7,959 nucleotides of DNA from Acidimicrobiaceae bacterium. Lineage in GTDB: Bacteria; Actinomycetota; Acidimicrobiia; Acidimicrobiales; UBA8190. A model generated the notes under the pieces. It saw only the letters and a list, made by a program, of their open reading frames with translations, had not been told where the DNA came from and ran no database searches. This document shows positions 6,212-7,959 of this stretch, one piece after another. The number at the start of each line of letters is the position of its first letter. The stretch's first letter is position 1. The position numbers were made by a program, and so were the translations under genes. The stretch is taken from NCBI GenBank assembly GCA_003131945.1, contig PKWD01000018.1, positions 1 through 7,959 on the forward strand. The letters are read 5' to 3'.

Positions 6212-6451
6212 TCAGCGTGTGATGACGCCGGCGCTGGGCCGCAGCGAACTGGCCGTGCTCCGCCACTGGACGGTGGGCCGGATGGCCGCCGGGTCCACCC
6301 TGGCACGGTGACGGTCGACCACGGCCAGGAGCGAGCGGATGGTCGCCGGCTCGAGAAGATGGGGGACGAGCCCGAGATCGAGCAGTTTCGTGTGAGCGGC
6401 CCGGTAGTAGTGCTCTTCCTTCTCGGTTCTGGGATCGACGAGGTGTTCGAC
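6212..6451 (-). CDS. sqdB: UDP-sulfoquinovose synthase, C-terminal fragment
   Basis: These 79 codons plus TGA match the C-terminal end of UDP-sulfoquinovose synthase (SqdB/SQD1), the NAD-binding extended short-chain dehydrogenase that makes UDP-sulfoquinovose from UDP-glucose and sulfite for sulfolipid synthesis. The fragment reads V-E-H-L-V-D-P-R-T-E, then K-E-E-H-Y-Y-R-A-A-H-T-K-L-L-D-L-G-L-V-P-H-L-L, and later R-H-R-A-R-V-D-P-A-A-I-R-P-T-V-Q-W-R. The family signature P-R-x-E-x-E-E-H-Y-Y-x-A-x-H-T-K-L-x-x-L-G-L-x-P-H and the R-V-D-x-x-x-I-x-P-x-V-x-W tail are clear from memory of plant SQD1. Upstream of 6451 the homology stops and dehydrogenase sequence in another frame takes over. The Rossmann domain and catalytic Tyr-Lys are therefore missing and the piece cannot be functional. 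Sulfolipid-related glycosyltransferases would be expected nearby, but none is present. Confidence 0.82.
   Translation of the reverse strand, partial: VEHLVDPRTEKEEHYYRAAHTKLLDLGLVPHLLEPATIRSLLAVVDRHRARVDPAAIRPTVQWRSTASSLRPSAGVITR
6430..6451. other. Junction joining two unrelated genes at a short shared sequence
   Basis: Read on the minus strand, these bases make sense in two frames. One gives A-S-N-T-S-S-I-P, the conserved end of the dehydrogenase NAD-binding region. The other gives V-E-H-L-V-D-P-R, the entry to the sqdB tail. Right of the segment only the first family is recognisable, left of it only the second. The overlap of roughly 20 bases is the likely point of joining, by assembly error or recombination. 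Confidence 0.75.
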
Positions 6452-6819
6452 GCAAAGATCGCGTCGTTGCTGACGACCGAATCGTCGAGTGACGCGAAAA
6501 CCGCGAGCTTGGCGGCCTTGTCCTCCACGACCGCTTCGACCACCAGCTCGCGGTCTGCTAGCGCTCCCAGATCGTCGGTGTAGGTGAGTCGTGAGAGCGC
6601 TTCCTCGGCGTCGCCGCTCTCGAGCTTGCCGCGCGCCACCGCTCGCTCGAGTGACTGGGCGATGCGATCCTCGGCGCGCTTCGCGGCCGGCGTGTTCGCT
6701 TCGACCAGCGTCACGGCCAGGCCTGCCCTGGCGCAGACCTCGGCGATCCCGGAGCCCATGATGCCGCCGCCTACAACCCCGACTCGTTCGACGGGGACGG
6801 GACTCTCTCCGTTGCTCAT
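6430..6819 (-). CDS. 3-hydroxyacyl-CoA (3-hydroxybutyryl-CoA) dehydrogenase, N-terminal fragment
   Basis: The family oxidises L-3-hydroxyacyl-CoA to 3-ketoacyl-CoA with NAD, or the reverse, in beta-oxidation, butyrate or polyester metabolism. The 130 recognisable residues start at ATG 6819 and cover most of the NAD-binding Rossmann domain. They include V-G-V-V-G-G-G-I-M-G-S-G-I-A (13-26, with G-x-G-x-x-G at 17-22), Glu40 at the end of the second strand where the adenosine ribose binds, E-A-V-V-E-D (95-100), and S-N-T-S-S-I-P (124-130). Related enzymes are about 285 residues, so more than half is lost, including the catalytic His-Glu region (H-F-F-N-P) and the helical C-terminal domain. The frame stays open to 6049, but its last 126 residues are low-complexity Pro/Arg/Ser sequence made by reading the sqdB fragment and flanking DNA out of frame. 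The product as written would not be active. No Shine-Dalgarno sequence is evident. Confidence 0.85.
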
Positions 6820-7066
6820 CGGACTGGCGTGCCTGGGCCTAGACCCATGAAACTAGTAGAAGCTCCGATAGTCGGATCATCTCATCGATCGCCGCGTCGC
6901 CGAGCTCTCCTACCCGCTCGGCGGCAAGGAGCTCAGCAGCGTTCGGGCGTCTCGCGCGCTGACGAGGCGCTGCGGAAGAGACTGATCGGCGGCTCCGCGG
7001 ACCGCTGCGCCGGCCCGCATGGAGCGGCCGGGTTCCGTCCCCGCTCGCTGCTAGACCGTGCTACCG
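6820..7066. other. Intergenic region between divergent dehydrogenase and recN
   Basis: I see no convincing gene in these 247 bases. The minus strand is open from about 7060 to a TAG at 6841-6839 in one frame and ends with a plausible helical sequence (A-A-I-D-E-M-I-R-L), but no usable start lies upstream of that single ATG. A short inverted sequence, CCGATAGTCGG (6867-6877), could be an operator. No clear -10/-35 pair stands out for recN or for the dehydrogenase. Confidence 0.4.
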
Positions 7067-7959
7067 ATGCTGCTCGAGCTGACCGTCCAGAACCTCCTCT
7101 TGATCGAGGACGCGCGCCTCGAGCTTGCTCCCGGCCTCAACGTCATCACCGGCGAGACGGGCGCGGGCAAGACGGTGCTGGCGCACGCGCTCGACCTGCT
7201 GCTCGGTGGGCGGGCGAAGCCCGGAGTGGTGCGACCCGGCAGCTCCGAGGCCTACGTCGAGGGGATCTTCGAGCTGCCCGCGGGACTCCGCAGCGAGCAT
7301 CTCTCGGCCGATGCGACCGAGCTCGTGCTGGCCCGGCGCGTCGGTGCCGACGGCCGCACGCGCGCCTATCTCGGCGGGCGCTCGGTCACGGTCGGCGAAT
7401 TGCGCGACCTGGCCGGCGAGCTGCTGTCCTTCTACGGGCAGCACGAGCATCGCAAGCTGATGCTCTCCGCGGCCCAGCTCGACATCCTCGACGGCTCCGC
7501 CGGGCCCGGGCAGATCGAGCGCCGCGCCGCCTGTGCTGCGGCCTGGAACGCAGTGCGCGAAGCGCGCACCGAGCTGGCGCGCCTCGACGAGCTGGCCGGC
7601 GCGCGCGAGCGCGAGCTCGACCTGCTCGAGTTCGAGTTGCGCGAGATCGAGGAGCTCGACCTGCAGCCGGACGAGCGCGAAGCCCACGTCCTCGACCGTG
7701 ACCGGCTGCGGAACATCGAGGGACTGCGGCTTGCGGCCTCCGCGGCCGAGCAGGCGCTTGCCGGTGATGAAGCCGGTGCGCTGGCGGGACTCGTGGCGGT
7801 GAGATCGAGCCTCGACGGCGTGCGCCACGTCGACCCCGAGCTGGCCGTCCTCGCCGAGCGCGCCGGTGCCCTCGCGCTCGAGGGCGAGGACCTGCTGAGC
7901 GATCTGCGCCACTACGCCGACGGCCTCGAGGCGGAGCCGGGACGGCTCGAGCAGATCGA
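7067..7959 (+). CDS. recN: DNA repair ATPase RecN, N-terminal part
   Basis: RecN is an SMC-like ATPase that acts early in repair of DNA double-strand breaks. The window holds 297 of the usual 550 or so residues before the sequence ends. The start M-L-L-E-L-T-V-Q-N-L-L-L-I-E-D is typical of the family. The Walker A loop is G-E-T-G-A-G-K-T (29-36, with Thr where many RecN have Ser), and the Q-loop region is S-F-Y-G-Q-H-E-H-R-K-L-M (121-132). From about 150 onward, Glu/Arg/Leu/Ala heptad-like sequence forms the coiled-coil arm (E-R-E-L-D-L-L-E-F-E-L-R-E-I-E-E-L). The ATG at 7067 fits the family; a GTG at 7058 in frame would add only three residues. No strong ribosome site is seen. Codon use (many GCG, almost only CGC for Arg) differs from genes left of 6430. 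The C-terminal signature and Walker B lie outside the window. Confidence 0.94.
   Translation, partial: MLLELTVQNLLLIEDARLELAPGLNVITGETGAGKTVLAHALDLLLGGRAKPGVVRPGSSEAYVEGIFELPAGLRSEHLSADATELVLARRVGADGRTRAYLGGRSVTVGELRDLAGELLSFYGQHEHRKLMLSAAQLDILDGSAGPGQIERRAACAAAWNAVREARTELARLDELAGARERELDLLEFELREIEELDLQPDEREAHVLDRDRLRNIEGLRLAASAAEQALAGDEAGALAGLVAVRSSLDGVRHVDPELAVLAERAGALALEGEDLLSDLRHYADGLEAEPGRLEQI

Noticed and set aside
6049..6429. Out-of-frame 126-residue continuation of the dehydrogenase open frame
   Set aside because: Loses all dehydrogenase homology after the S-N-T-S-S-I-P motif. The same DNA makes clear sqdB sequence in another frame, so this is not a new fusion domain.
6839..7060. Possible small minus-strand gene just upstream of the dehydrogenase
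   Set aside because: The frame is open for about 73 codons but has no ATG, GTG or TTG start except one 12 codons before the stop, and no recognisable domain.
6829..7701. 290-codon plus-strand open frame running into recN, beginning M-P-G-P-R-P-M-K-L-V-E-A
   Set aside because: It becomes Arg/Ala-rich noise in a frame different from recN. The M-K-L-V-E word resembles the P-V-M-K-L-V-E motif of the nearby dehydrogenase family, but it is on the opposite strand and upstream of that gene, so I regard it as chance.
7061..7912. 283-codon open frame on the minus strand opposite recN
   Set aside because: Shadow of recN, whose plus frame has Walker A, Q-loop and coiled-coil features.

Overview
This is GC-rich DNA with GTG starts, GCC-dominated alanine codons and TANNNT-like -10 boxes placed right next to start codons. 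These traits point to an actinobacterium. The form of the cell-wall LCP protein suggests an uncultured member near the Acidimicrobiia; that placement is inference. No mobile element, CRISPR array, tRNA or rRNA is visible. I see no convincing new multi-gene system. What stands out is one broken gene and one junction between unrelated genes.

Layout, left to right. Bases 1-143 (minus) are the first 47 codons of a family 1 beta-glucosidase, divergent from a complete acyl-CoA thioesterase II gene (tesB, 209-1066, plus). tesB converges on a complete type II citrate synthase (gltA, 1098-2369, minus), which has its own promoter and a strong ribosome binding site. Upstream of gltA on the same strand is an unrecognised membrane-anchored secreted protein with a threonine-rich tail (2449-3621). 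It is divergent from a 520-residue LytR-CpsA-Psr (LCP) cell-wall ligase (3720-5282). Immediately after the LCP gene lies the wreck of a secreted lipoprotein with Ig-like repeats (about 5296-6115), legible only by changing frame about six times.

From 6212 the minus strand carries the last 79 codons of a UDP-sulfoquinovose synthase. At about 6430-6451 this changes abruptly into the first 130 codons of a 3-hydroxyacyl-CoA dehydrogenase (start 6819). The two share about 20 bases at the join but are in different frames there. The window ends in the first 297 codons of recN (7067 onward, plus). Codon use right of the join differs from the left (much more GCG for alanine, nearly all CGC for arginine). 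The simplest reading is that two genomes were joined, most likely an assembly chimera, though a recombination or deletion event is not excluded.

Functionally the left part combines central carbon and acyl-CoA metabolism (citrate synthase, thioesterase) with an envelope cluster: LCP ligase, secreted anchored protein and broken lipoprotein. The right part carries fatty-acid oxidation and DNA-repair genes and should not be assumed to come from the same chromosome.
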